Shown here: positions 34,395 to 46,289 of the stretch, piece by piece
Layout of the letters: every line of letters starts with the position of its first letter
Position numbering within the stretch: the stretch's first letter is position 1
From: Glandiceps talaboti
Lineage: Eukaryota > Hemichordata > Enteropneusta > Spengelidae
NCBI RefSeq assembly: GCF_964340395.1
Contig: NC_135559.1
Location: 9,086,259 to 9,150,258, forward strand
Direction of reading: 5' to 3'
Length of the DNA stretch: 64,000 nt
The notes under the pieces: model-generated
The model's database searches: none
What the model was told of the DNA's origin: nothing
What the model saw: the letters and a program-made list of their open reading frames with translations, nothing else
Made by a program: the position numbers and the translations under genes

Positions 34395-36943
34395 ATGATA
34401 CATTATCTTAATTCATATCTTATCTTACAACAAATATTGTAATTGGATAGCAAAAATTAAATTAAATTTATATTACATGCTACAATATATAATCTATACT
34501 TCACTCTGCATATCATTTGAAGTAATATATTAATATTACATCACAGTGATTTTTGATAATATTTCATGGAAATTGCATTATTTTATATCATATATTGTAT
34601 TATGATATAAAATATAATGTGATGGTTTATTGTATGGTAACATATTACATTTCAGTACATCACATTACATTTCATGACTTTACATTACATTACATTACAT
34701 TACATTTCATGACTTTACATTACATTACATTACATTACATTACATAATATTATATTATAGCACATTGCATTGAATTGTGTAATATATTATAATTATTGTT
34801 GTGTATTGTAATACATTATATTATATTATATTATATTATACTATATTATGTTATTTTATATTATATTATAGTATACTATATTATATTATATTATATTATA
34901 TTATAGTATACTATATTATATTATATTATATTATATTATATCATGTTTATCAATCATTATCATTCTACATGGTACACATATTTTGGTGACTTTTATAGAG
35001 TGATGTGTCATGATGTATAAAACTATCCTATGGAAATGTTTGTATTCCATCATAAAGTAGATGAAATGTAACCCCTGATAGTAGGTATGGAATTCAGACA
35101 GCAGATTGATAGGTTAAAAGGATGATGTTACAAATGTAGACGTATTAATGTGATCCTATCAGGTGACTGCAGACAGGACTCAGACGATTTATTTCCACGA
35201 GCCTAGAGGCGATTAGCCATGTGGGTATTGGCTCTTGCTTCCCCTCATGCCTAACATTTCCTTAATCTTTTTTTCTTCACTTTTAATGATGACGCTCAAC
35301 CAGAAAGCTAGCACATATTGATACCCTCCTATCAGGTGACTGCAGACAGGACAGTCAGACGATTTATTTCCACGAGCCTAGAGGCGATTAGCTGTGGGGG
35401 ATTGGCTATTGCGTCCCCTCATGCTTCATATTTCCCTAACTTTTTTTTATGCTTAATGAAACTCAACCAGAAAGCCAGCACATACTGATACCCTATCAGA
35501 TGACTGCAGACAGGACATTTTATTTCCACTAGCCTAAAATTAAGCCGTATTTTTGTGTGCTAGGAATTAATTGCTACCAAAAGATTTCTTTTTTAATATG
35601 AAGACATACACACACATTTCTACAGAAATCCATTCATGTTTGGAACTATTTGGCAGGGCTATGTTGCATGCTCCATGTCATGTTGCTGTGGAACTGTCAA
35701 GGATTTCCCAGTCAGTCCCTAGGGTATCCCGCAAACACCAGGCCTGCCAACAGGCCAATTGGAATAATTGGCCCAGACTGTTTGAATCATCCCCCAAAAT
35801 TGCACTCATCTTTTGGGAATTTTGGATCTCACCTGGCCTTATGCCTAACTTTTCTTTAACATTTTATTTCTTTAATGAAGCTTCAGCCAGAAAATTGGCA
35901 CAAATTCTTATTGAGTTTTTAATTTGCCTCCTGTGAAATGACATCAACACAGCACCACCACGTGATTTAATAATAGAACAAACTCTGAGCTTGAGTTATT
36001 TCCACTGGTCCTGTGTTGAACATACTTTTATGTTAGTGTTTGTATAAAATTAAGAATTGTTTCTCAAAATAAGTACCCAAGTATGTATCATTTGGGGGAA
36101 TTAAATAGAAATATTAACCTATTTTGAGAAATAATTAAAATAGTGGAATTTTTTATAAGCACAGATTTACAAAACATTTGATAAGATTCTTTTGTACAAA
36201 TTATCATTTTTATACCATTTTCATGATATTTTGTGGCAATTCTCAGAACCCTAGGACTATTTTGTATGTTAACAATATGATGGAACCCCATGGCGCAAAA
36301 TGTAGCATTCTCAGAACCATAATATTTTGTATGTTAACAATATGACGGAACCCCATGGTGCAAAATGTGGCATTCTTTGGAATTTAACAAGAGTGTTTGC
36401 AGTGTTCTCTGCAACTTCATATTCACAAGTATAGCGAGGGAAAGTGCAGCAGCAAACACTGCAAGCATGAGTGTAAATACCTCTGAGTACTGGAACTCAC
36501 GTGGCATGGGATTCTGGTATTGTTACATAACATTTATCCAAAACAACGAAACTCTGTTGAAATCATACTCTGCAATGACATAGGCTTGAATGATTGCTTT
36601 TCATTTGCATATTGTATACATACAGGTATGCAATATTTCAATATTGCAAATACCACTAGTATGCATTCACTGATACATATGATATGTAATAATACTCAAA
36701 CTATCACAACAGTCCAATTTTCCTTTGATATTTAATACCAGCATACCTTTGTATGTTGCAGATGAATGTTTTTGTCAGTTCGTAAAAACCTACCTTACCC
36801 ATACAGTGACGTATCAAGGTCTCATTTATGGACACCGTGTGACAGGTATGTGGTGGCTTACGGATCATCCATGGATTTCTGGTTCATTTGCCATGTGGCC
36901 ATGTGAAGATACACTGGAAACTATGCTGGCTGCTCTGGAATAA
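33241..36943 (+). CDS. 3' exons of a small protein with an unnamed beta-rich domain; 5' end not settled
   Basis: Two plus-strand exons are well supported: 33241-33411 (TTTCAG acceptor, GGTAAG donor) and 36762-36943 (TTGCAG acceptor, TAA stop). They join in phase 1. The joined sequence reads WRGYFVDNRNFGHDHG..., RWPIDVYMRFSSNGKEF, GTDEIGSFKFEYG, then FVKTYLTHTVTYQGLIYG, VTGMWWLTD and GSFAMWP. The spacing of W-x-G-Y-F, G-x-D-x-x-G-x-F, K-x-Y-x-x-H-x-V-x-Y-x-G and G-x-F-x-x-W-P is a pattern I recall at the ends of unrelated proteins in eukaryotes and bacteria, but I cannot name the domain. No membrane segment or signal peptide is visible. A possible first exon is listed separately at 28480-28594. 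The long intron 33412-36761 holds pentanucleotide repeats and a tandem-repeat element. Confidence 0.7.
33660..33915. mobile_element. Foldback element G, copy 1
   Basis: Arms at 33675-33735 and 33750-33803 are inverted: AATATTTTTCTTCCTTCAGT against ACTGAATGAAGAAAAATATT, with GTGACCTAAGG against CCTTAGGTCA. The right flank (ATTATACCAGCACCAG and ACTCATATTTCGAACACAGC) also recurs in other copies. It is in the intergenic or intron region just after the 33241-33411 exon. Confidence 0.7.
34655..34942. repeat. Pentanucleotide satellites ACATT and ATATT
   Basis: Two adjoining arrays, (ACATT)n at about 34660-34745 and (TATAT/TTATA)n with a 5-bp period at 34810-34942, in the intron of the 33241-36943 gene. 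The second looks like a mutated descendant of the first (C to T). Confidence 0.85.
35156..35925. repeat. Tandem repeat, unit about 180 bp, two full copies and remnants
   Basis: CCTATCAGGTGACTGCAGAC starts units at about 35156 and 35327, with a shortened third at about 35493. Each unit has TTTATTTCCACGAGCCTAG, CCCCTCATGC and CAACCAGAAAGC. A diverged last copy (ATGCCTAACTTTTC, AGCCAGAAAATTGGCAC) runs to 35925. Confidence 0.75.
36300..36520. mobile_element. Foldback element J, independent copy
   Basis: GAGTGTTTGCAGTGTTCTCT and GCAAACACTGCAAGCATGAG form the arms. To its left, 36236-36375 is a 70-bp direct duplication (TTTTGTATGTTAACAATATG, twice). Confidence 0.5.
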
Positions 36944-37802
36944 TTTACATCTCTATCCATGGATTTCTTGTTTATTTGCCATGTGACCATGTGAAGATAC
37001 AAATACTGGAATACTTCTGATCATCTCTTGATATGCAAATTTTTGGGAAGATTTATTACAGTACTATGTTAAACTTGGAATATTGGCATACTACTTCCCT
37101 CAATGTCATCCAAATTGTTGGGAATAATTTGTTTTCCAGTGACTTGTACAGTGCTTGCTTTTGAACTTGAAATACTGGAATAAGGAATCCCCCATCCAAC
37201 TTGTTGGGAATATTGTATTTTCGTTATCAATATTAACCTAGATTTGATAATAATGAAATAATTAATTTTTCAACATTATGCAAATTTGGTACTGCTTGAT
37301 GCTCTAATGACAGTTATCAGTATAAAAGAACCAATCATGATGCTGATTAATATGCTATTAAATATGGATATTATATGCAAATTTTTTTTCAGATTAGTAA
37401 CCCAGGCTAACATAAAATATTAATATAAAAAGTTAATGTAATACCTGTAATAAGTGTTATAATTTCTTTTCCTATCTGTAAATGACTAATTTATTTTATA
37501 TTATTTATTTTAATTTCTTTACCTTCGTACAATCTAAGATACTTTTTGATGGTTGTCGAGAGGTTACCTAGCAACTTGAGGTTTATTTATTTCACTATTG
37601 TGAAAATAGACACCTAATTTGAATATACATAGTCAAAACCACTTGCAATACACAATATTCCAGTTATCAGAAAGATGAAACATTTCATGGTTTGGCCACT
37701 AGGAGTGCTGTTCACAAACTCTTTTGGGACCGGTAATGAGTGGCCAGAGTTATAGTAAAAGTATTTTAGCAGAAAGACAGCAAACAAGAAGTTACCATTC
37801 AT

Positions 37803-38003
37803 GTTGTTCCAGGTGATCAACGCCTTCCCACATCTGACCCTGTGCAATAGAAAATCTCATTTGATTTTCTATTACACAGGGTCAGATGTGGAAAGGCAGC
37901 GATCATCTGGAACAAAACAAACTACACAAAACGATGGAGATAGAGGTAAATAAAGACATCTAGCCACTTTCACCACATCAGATTTTAATCAGATTGAATC
38001 TGA
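37803..38003. mobile_element. Tight hairpin plus terminal repeat of element family I
   Basis: 37805-37857 and 37863-37914 are near-perfect inverted 53-bp arms separated by about five bases (TGACCCTGTGCAATAGAAAA against TTTTCTATTACACAGGGTCA). Directly after, 37930-38003 (GATAGAGGTAAATAAAG, CACTTTCACCACATCAG) matches the element at 56173-56320 in inverse orientation. Confidence 0.65.
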
Positions 38004-38883
38004 CCAAATGTTAGTAACCTCTATAATTTCTTGTCTGTAAATACATAGAGTTTATCTTTTAGTTCAGAATACAAGGTATGAAAAGGCAGAATTTATCAAG
38101 ATGAGGAAGAACTTTTTACATATATTCAAATTATTATGATTGTATCCATTTGTCATTATTTATCATTCCCAAATTTTTTGATTAAACTACCTAAAAAAAA
38201 GTTCAGTTTGGCAGTAAAAAACTAGGAACTATTTTTTTTTGCCCTCAGAATGAAAAAATAAATGATATTTAGAATTATAATTTATGTATTAATTTAAAAT
38301 GAAATTGTACTGACTATCTTGAAAAACAAATGAAATGTTTAGTATATACAGAGTAATGATATGTTGGATATTTCTCTTCTGTTAGTTGTTTTATGTAAGA
38401 TACTCTATCATTGACTAATAATGAAAGCATTTGACTGATTTTTAGCTGGCATCATAGAGGGCGTCATAACAGAAACCTAGAATATTACAGACATGACACA
38501 TTAAGTTGTTTGTGGTTAACTTAAGACTAAAGATGATATCAACGTACCAACTGATGGTTTCATTATTAGGGTTCCGTGTTGGTTTAATTTATTTAACTCT
38601 GCCTAATACCCTATGAGGGTGTAATTACATAGTGTTAGTCACTAAAGGGTTAACACTTTTCAGCCAGATGTATATTTGTGTGTTGATGGATTGACTGAGA
38701 GAGAGAGATGCACACATACATACATACATACACACATACATACATACATACATACATACATACATACATACATACATAATATTTGTTCAACAGTCGCTCA
38801 AAGCTTTGTCTTGTGTTAAAATGCAGCTAGAATGTGTAAATAAAACTCTCTAAAATATGCCAATTATTTCTTTAATGCCATGT

Positions 38884-38889
38884 TTTATT
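38884..38889 (-). terminator. Polyadenylation signal AATAAA, lectin copy 1
   Basis: AATAAA on the minus strand, 14 bp after the TAG stop, kept at the matching place in copy 2. Confidence 0.65.
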
Positions 38890-38902
38890 TCTTACCTACT
38901 CA

Positions 38903-40049
38903 CTACGCAGTGAAATTACAGTCTAGATAATTGAACCATGGTAGAATGACATAGTTGTCGGCCTCTAATTTAGTACAGCAAAATATATTGAGTCGTTGCT
39001 AATAACTTAGTTTTGACATCGATCCAATTCGCCAACCATCATCTCATGTCTTATGGGCATTCCTCTATTCCTGATGGTACATCATTGCAGTGTGGGTCTG
39101 TGTGAAAGAGTATTAAAAATGTCATTACTATTCTGCATTTCATTTTCAACCATCAGTAGAATCAATACCAAGATATTGCATTTCATAGTTTGGGCTATCA
39201 GAGCAACTCAAAGACTGTCACATTTCTATCAATTTATTTTCAATTGGCTTGCCATATGAATGAGAATGGGTATTTACTTAAAGGAATTTTAATCATTTTA
39301 CTATATTATTTAAAAAAACAAACCGAAACAAGCAACATAATCAAAGTCCATGTTTGCAACCTTGATTTTGTACATAAAGGAAGTCATTTGTAAATAAACT
39401 ATAAAAATACAGATAATCATAACATTACATCTAGTCTGGACATTCATCTCTTGCTTCTCTATATATTGATTGACAAGTCAGTATTACATATGTACCAAAG
39501 ATTACTTGCAGTGCACCAGTGCGCACACAATAATATTAGTTGTATTTGCACTGCAGTGCTATTACCGAAACCATTATAGCATACCTACATGCAAATGATA
39601 TGCAAATTAAGGCACAATCGTTGATTGGACTCGAAAGCAAGTGTTCCCACAGTGTCATTTTTATGGAAATTTCTTATTTCTAATAAACTTATGTAATACT
39701 AACAGAATCCCATGTTGTGTGAGTTCCAGTGAGGGTACTCAGGTGTATTTGCACTCGTGTTTGCAGTGTTTGTTGCTAGCTGCACTTTCACTTGGTACGC
39801 TCATGAAAGCACGGTTGCAAAGAACACTGCAAGCATACCGAGTACATCACACTTGCACTTGCACGTCATGGGCTCTGTCATAGTATGCATAGCATTGTAT
39901 CTTTTACAATCAAACAAAACATGCACTTGAAAGAAATATAAACAACACTTACAGCGTTCCTCACACACGCTCCCCTTTGGTCTGACGTCACAGTATTCAT
40001 CATCCCATTTTCCATCTTTTTTGAACCTGTTGTAAACAGAATACAATCG

Positions 40050-40084
<35 letters not shown>

Positions 40085-43000
40085 GTATACAAAACCAATT
40101 CCAGAGGATTATTAATGGTGCAATAAATGTTAAAAAAAATATATAACGAAGAAATAGGAAGCCTTCACTTAGTTACAATTAAAAGTTTGGTAAGAGAAAT
40201 GGGATAATAGTATTGTGGATATGTAGACCATGGTACCGGCACAGGTTATAGGATGAATAATCAATTTTCGCGATTTTTCCAGGATTTCTTATATTATTTT
40301 CTCTATATTTGTGATGCTTTATCATCCCACTCACCATAAGAGAAGAGACTAATTACCATGGTGAGTGGGAACAAGGAAGGGTCACCGGTTTGCAAGAGTC
40401 ATCGGCTGAGGGGCGCCCAGTAGAACTAACTCATAAAATAATTAATAACGTAGTCATACTAAAGCTGGTTTATTGAAATCAGCGAAAGAAGAGGTTAAAA
40501 TTGATTTAGAAAAAAAGACAAAACACCAAATCATCACTTTATTACATGGCACCTTATGGGGAAAAGAAATTTCTTAAAAACCAAAAAAAAAGACAAAAAA
40601 ATATCTTTGTAAAAAAATAAATAAATAAAAGAATAAACATCACACTAAAAACAAACATTTGTAAACAAATATGGCCAAATTCAAGCCCCTGTGGTCTGCA
40701 AGCATTTGAACCACGTTTTTAAAAAAAAAAATTACAAGGGAGGGTCATGTTTAGAAAGGGATGGTCACTTTTTAGCACAGCGGAATCGGGGGAGGGTCAT
40801 ATTTTCCACAACAGCCTAGGTCTGACATCTCCCTACCCTCCCCCTTGTTATTACCGAAGGCCACTTACAAATGTAACCAAAAAAAGAAGCAAACGAGCTA
40901 AAGTCTTATTACCCCTTACAAAATACAAACGAAGATGGAGATAAAAACAAACAAATACCTCAACAAAAGAATTGTGCACACATTTGGAGCACTTAAACTT
41001 TGGTTATCAATGATTTAATGTTTCACATACACATAAGCTAATAGCTTATGGAAGTTTTCCTTGTTCAGTTTTGATCACCATATTTTATCATGATTGGACA
41101 AAGCATGATAAATGTTAATTACTACTGCTTGGCCAACGTATCTTATACACGGGAGGCAGTCATTCAGTCATAAAGAGTGATGCTTATAAAATGTAAGTTG
41201 ATGTTTGGAGAATAAAACCCTTTCTCAATATCTAGCGAATTGTCTTGCAATTTTATCATTCTGGGAATATATGCAACAGGCTTATGGTATTTGGCGGAAA
41301 GAAATGAAAGAAAGGAAACGAAACAAGGCAACTATGATTGATTATAATTTGAGTGGACTATAGAAATACAGAACAAAGAACAGTGTGCACTATAATTAGA
41401 ACCACTTCATCGGTTTATATATATTTTTCCTTGTTTGAATCTGGTTTGAATATCTGTTATCACTCACCATAATTGAACACAATCTTGTCCACCTGGGTTG
41501 TTTCTTTTAATATTATTATTTGGCTCCCCTGGTGCCCAGTTGCTGTAGTCTCCAGGCTCACACAGTCCATCACGAACTGTGTCTCCCAGCCACACAAAAT
41601 CACCTTCCTCATCTCTATCATCCAAACCTATCCAGTAGCCGTGTTTGGTAATACATGATTTGGCATCTAAATTATTGTCTGTGATGTAACCAACGACAGC
41701 ATTGTGTTGTTCCTCACTTTGCAATCTTGCAAGGCCATGATAGTGGTCAAGACAGAACTGGCTTGCGTCATCATAGTAAGGGCGACCTTCTTTGCCTTGT
41801 TCACAGAAGAAATAATAGACCCTGCAGTCACAGTCAGAGTCACTCGGTTGGAAGTAGCATTTTTCTAAATGCAGAGAAATTCAAAACAGTATAAACCTTT
41901 GATTAGCTAGTGGAAGATTTCTAAGGTAGAAAATAACAGTACTGTAATTCGTCCTTTTTGGGTAATATGTTTGTTTTAGTATGTTAATTAGCTCAAAGGA
42001 GGGAAGGTATCAATCCTCATCAACCTATAACAACGAAAATGCCAAATAAGGGCCGAACCATTAAATTAAGGGGATGTAGCAAAATTTAGACAGCCTTTAT
42101 CACAGCAATGTTACTTATCCTTATATGTGGACGTCTTGGCAGCTGTAAACTTGTTGTTATTGTTATTATTCATCATTTTGATCCGTCGTTGACATTTAGT
42201 CTTGTGAATTACAGATCAGCAGCACATCAGCGTCACATTATGTAGAAGTTATTTTTAATTGCCTACATTCAATAATTTAATATAATAAGGAGGTATGGCT
42301 AACATAGGGGAACAGGGAGCCCAGGAACATCAAAATCATACATACATACATACATACATACATACATACATACATACATACATACATACACAACACATAG
42401 CTCTATTTTACACATTACAAAGTAGTATGGAAATCAATCCAGACAAGAAATCATCACAAAAGCTTGATTACTCACTGTCAGTTACCCCTCCCTGCAGTGT
42501 AAAAGAATAGAAAACCAAGTTATTTATGAAAACATAAATGCAGAATTTATAAGTTGGACACAAAGATTGGAAATATAACCTGAATAAAGATGATTCCCTC
42601 TTTCATATAGCATGACACTGTACAACTTACATTAGGAAGCATTCAGTTATTTATGGGGGCCAGAGAAAATCAAGCCATGTTCGTTGCATAAATGTGACCC
42701 TGCCCAGATACCTTCAAGTTAAAAGCACCCCCTCCTAATTCTATTCTCTAAAGTGCATGCCCCTCCCTATTTTTAAAAAAGTAACCCCTAAGTCAAACAC
42801 CCCTTGCAATACTGAAGACTCTCTCAAACTACAGAGTATTACATACGGTTGGTGATGATGGCAATCATTTCATCTACGGAGCTCCGCCAATATACAACGG
42901 CTGTCCAGCTGTACTTTGTTAGACCACCTTTTAGCGGAAAATTGAAAGTACTACTGTATTGAAGAATGGCAGTGGTCGACATTCTATATCAAGTATTAAA

Positions 43001-43107
43001 CACGACTGGAAGGCGTCATATTTAATTGCAATACTCACCTCATAACCGAAACTGGCAAATGTGTAGGACAGGCCACACACAAACAGTAGAGCTAATCTCA
43101 AATCCAT
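38903..43107 (-). CDS. Secreted C-type lectin, tandem copy 1
   Basis: Five coding exons on the minus strand: 43039-43107 (69 bp), 42476-42491 (16 bp), 41468-41864 (397 bp), 39953-40026 (74 bp) and 38903-38922 (20 bp), 576 bp in all, giving 191 residues. Residues 1-18 (MDLRLALLFVCGLSYTFA) are a signal peptide. A long-form C-type lectin domain spans about 31-185: C31, the C40/C42 pair, WIGLDD at 106-111, GEPNNN at 141-146, QDCVQLW at 155-161 and KWDDEYC at 167-173. EPN is the mannose-type calcium and sugar motif; the usual WND is WDD here. A 20-bp last exon adds YCNFTA, with one extra cysteine. AATAAA follows the stop 14 bp away. A non-coding first exon ends at 44367. The neighbour at 47186-53870 has exactly the same exon lengths and phases. 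Likely an extracellular sugar-binding protein; ligand unknown. Confidence 0.92.
39600..39890. mobile_element. Foldback element J in lectin unit 1
   Basis: TTGCACTCGTGTTTGCAGTG and AACACTGCAAGCATACCGAG are inverted arms, flanked by ATCCCATGTTGTGTGAG and its inverse near GCACGTCATGGG. The homologous copy in unit 2 is at 48360-48625, and an independent copy is at 36300-36520. In unit 1 it lies in the last intron of the lectin. Confidence 0.6.
42336..42391. repeat. (ACAT)n in lectin copy 1 intron 2
   Basis: Same position as 53305-53410 in copy 2, next to the shared GGGAGCCCAGGAACAT. Confidence 0.9.
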
Positions 43108-43391
43108 ATTATGGTATTTTCCTGGAATACAAAGATATTCAAGAGATATAATTGTGTCATTTTCTTTCAAACTAATCTATCTGATCAAAGAACAGTAATG
43201 ATATATAGTCATCCGCATTATATTAGGACACTATATTTTAATCAAGTATTCAAAGATATATTCGCAAAAAATTGTTCAATAAGTTTGTTTTTAAAAAAAG
43301 ACATTGTACTTGTTAATTAGTGGCTCGGCAAGTTAGTCAATGGCATGACATTGTATACAAAAAACGGAAATAAAAAAGAAACAGAAAGAAA

Positions 43392-43430
43392 GGTAGGCAG
43401 GCAGGCAGGCAGGCAAGCAGGCAGGCAGGC

Positions 43431-43485
<55 letters not shown>

Positions 43486-43520
43486 ATGAAAAAGAAAAGA
43501 AAGAAAGAAAGAAAGGAAGA
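43392..43520. repeat. AGGC/AGAC and AAAG arrays upstream of lectin copy 1
   Basis: In the first intron; the matching array in unit 2 is 54126-54245. Confidence 0.9.
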
Positions 43521-44366
43521 ACAGACCGTATCACACTAAAATGAAGTGGTAAAAAAAAAAGCAAAACTAAATACTGACATAAAAAAGCCTTCAAATAAAA
43601 GTCGAAATTCTTCAGCAATGTAACATGAAATAAAACCGAAAAATCAGGAAAATAGTAATGTATAGTAAGAAATAAATACAACATTGTGACAGGCAAGGAC
43701 AGGAAAAAAATGGAAAAAAATTTGACGGAGTGATTCCCATTCTAAAAATGGCATTGCTATCGATAGAATGTCCGCTTTAAGATTTTAAGTATTCAGCATA
43801 TGTATAAAACTGTCATTACTTCCTAACTCACTGCCAATGACGTCATCTTTTACTTGTACTCAATCATATAGAAAACTATGACGTCATTGACTAATAATAG
43901 AAAACAACGTAATGTAAAAACAATTCTTAAAGGGGGATTTTTACAATAAGGACAGAAGTAACTAGTTCGAAACAGGGGCTGGTTCGAGAAGGAACTGGGT
44001 TGAAAAAGTGTTACAATCTCGATCTGGGAAGTACATCGGTGAACCATACATGTTGGTCTATTCCTGGTGCTAGTTTGTTCTCAGTACAAAAACGATCGGA
44101 GTGTACTTGCTGTACAGCAGCGGTATGTAGATGTTCGCTACATTGGCACAGAGAGAACGAGTAGCGACAATAATAGCATGACTCTATCACTTGTAAATTA
44201 ACCAGGGTATACAAATCATTGCAACGGTGTATTATCGTGAAGATGTAACATAAATTCTCATAGAAACTCAATTCAAGTGGGAAAGAAGAAATATATCGTC
44301 ATCAAAGTGTCGTTAAACAAGACAATTTGATTAAAGTCTACATCATGCTAAAAGTGTTTTACTCAC

Positions 44367-44480
44367 CTAACTCAATTCCGTATATCTTCTCTTCGATGTA
44401 ATGTATAACAGTTACTTCTGACACAGGAAAGTTGTGTAATGTGGTGAAATTAGGGCTCTATATTTAGTTCTTGGCATCGG
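44367..44480 (-). promoter_or_regulatory. Promoter and non-coding first exon, lectin copy 1
   Basis: Minus strand: AAATATAG (44458-44465) is a TATA-like box. About 30 bp further would be the transcription start, near 44430, and the first exon ends ATTGAGTTAG/GTGAGT with its last base at 44367. The signal-peptide exon follows at 43107. The same block occurs in units 2 and 3. Confidence 0.6.
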
Positions 44481-44826
44481 GGGAGATCATCTTTGACATC
44501 TCAGTTTGTAGTTGTGAACTAGCTTTGAGCCACATACTCATAGTAATCACGCTTCGTTAATATTAAACTTCCAGGATAGTGAAGCATCCCCCTGCCTTAA
44601 ATCTCTTTATGTTGTGTTCATTCCAAAAAGCTGAATAGCGTGCTGGGCGCAATATGGCCATTGCATAATAGTTTGTTTGACTTTTTCCGATTTCTAAAAG
44701 ATTGGCGTTTCTAAAAGATGAGTAACGCATATTCATTTGTTCAGAAGAGATAATCAGCCTATACTACCATAGACAAATAAAATATGGTTACAGTAGTGCC
44801 GAAGCTAAAATTGAATGATATTTTAT

Positions 44827-44901
44827 ATCTGTATGTATGTATGTATGTATGTATGTATGTATGTATGTATGTATGTATGTATGTATGTATGTATGTATGT
44901 C
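44827..44901. repeat. (ATGT)n
   Basis: In the unit 1 flank; the counterpart in unit 3 is 57385-57433, and unit 2 stops just before this point. Confidence 0.9.
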
Positions 44902-46289
44902 TTGAGCCTTTACTCAAGGAGTATAAGTTTCTACTCAATAATCAAACCATAAAATTGTAAAATAAGGAAAACTCCATGGAATGATGCATGCAATCCTCAG
45001 TTTTTTCTCTCGGTATCCATCTGCTATCAAAAGGATTAGTAACTGACTTCAAAAGATCGAGGCCGAAATATTCATCATAACTTACCCTTTGCCACCAGAA
45101 TATGAAAGGATTATTGTGATTCAACTATTGAATTCAGTTGAACCAAACAAACAAACAAACAAACATATGGTACAGTAATTTTCATATTACTATCTCTATC
45201 TGTTTCTTACCTTTACAATATCGTGCATTATTTCTTTATTTTCTGTATTTCCTTTCTAATAAAATTTAAAACTAAAAATTGGTAACCCAAAGAAATTAAC
45301 AGTATTATTGAATATTTGAAATGTTTGTCATACAAAGAAAGTGTGATTGTTGATGGATGTGAATGTGCATGTCTTTGACTCTCCCTACTCCATATCCTGC
45401 CATTTCTCCCCCTTTTTACTCCATCATTTATGCATGTAAATGTGAAAGTGTTTGGTTCTCCATCTTCATCCCTTTCTAACCTCTCTTCCTTAGCAATCTC
45501 GTTTACTTCACTCCAATATTCGTTCCTATGTATATGTGTGTCTCGCTGTCTGTCGGTGCATATATCTTTCTCTCTTTAGACAAGGAGTATAAGTTTCTAC
45601 TCACTAATCAAATCATTATTTTAAAATGAGGATAAATTCCATGGAATGATTCTATCCTCTGTTATTCTTTAGATATCCATCTGCCATCCAAAGGATTAGT
45701 AACTGACTTCAAAAGATCGAGGCCGAAATATTAATCATAAATTACCCTTTGTCACCAGAATATGAAAGGATTGTTGTGATTCAACTGTTGAATTCAGTTG
45801 AAGCAAACAAATAAACATATGGTACAATAGGTTGATATTACTAACTCTACCTTACCTTATTTGATATAATATCATACATTATTGTCTCAATTTTTCTGTA
45901 TTTCTTTCTCTCTTTAAAACATGTTTTCATCAATATACATCATCAGTTAACTGTACCTAAGCGTGTAGTCTTGTTGCTAGGCATATTGGCATGCATGTTT
46001 TAATGTTGATTCACTTGCCTACCTTTCCCCGATTTTATATTTGCAATATACATCATTATTTCAATGGTGCTAAGAGGCGTTATCTTGTTGCTAAACATAC
46101 TTGCTTACATTTCTTTGATGTTTTATCCATTTACCTACGCATTCATGTTATCTTTGCAATATACCCAGTAATTACACCATTGCTAAGGATATCGTCTTGT
46201 TGCTATACACATTTGCATATTTGTTTTGAATGTTATACTTTAATAATAATCTTTAATCTTCTGAGTAAATTCGGAAATTTATGAAATGG

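Larger units (their letters stand above)
44340..46000. repeat. Upstream flank of lectin unit 1, repeated at 55110-55585 and 56904-58440
   Basis: This 1.6-kb block holds the lectin promoter and its 5' flank. Inside it, 44925-45170 and 45585-45825 are a direct duplication (GAGTATAAGTTTCTACTCA, AAAGATCGAGGCCGAAATAT, TGAATTCAGTTGAA). The third copy at 57435-57670 and 58085-58325 has the same inner pair, so the inner duplication is older than the segmental one. Confidence 0.85.

Noticed and set aside
37614-37847. 77-codon minus-strand frame with a signal-like MKCFIFLITG stretch
   Set aside because: It runs into the arm of a hairpin element and was tested as last exon of lectin copy 1; the 20-bp exon at 38903-38922, kept in both copies, is the better answer.
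43337-43696. Frames reading CLSVCLSV or ADRQTDRQ (also 54054-54385)
   Set aside because: Translations of AGAC/AGGC arrays.
44942-45124. 60-codon minus-strand frame in the unit 1 flank
   Set aside because: The frame is not kept in the other copies of this block.
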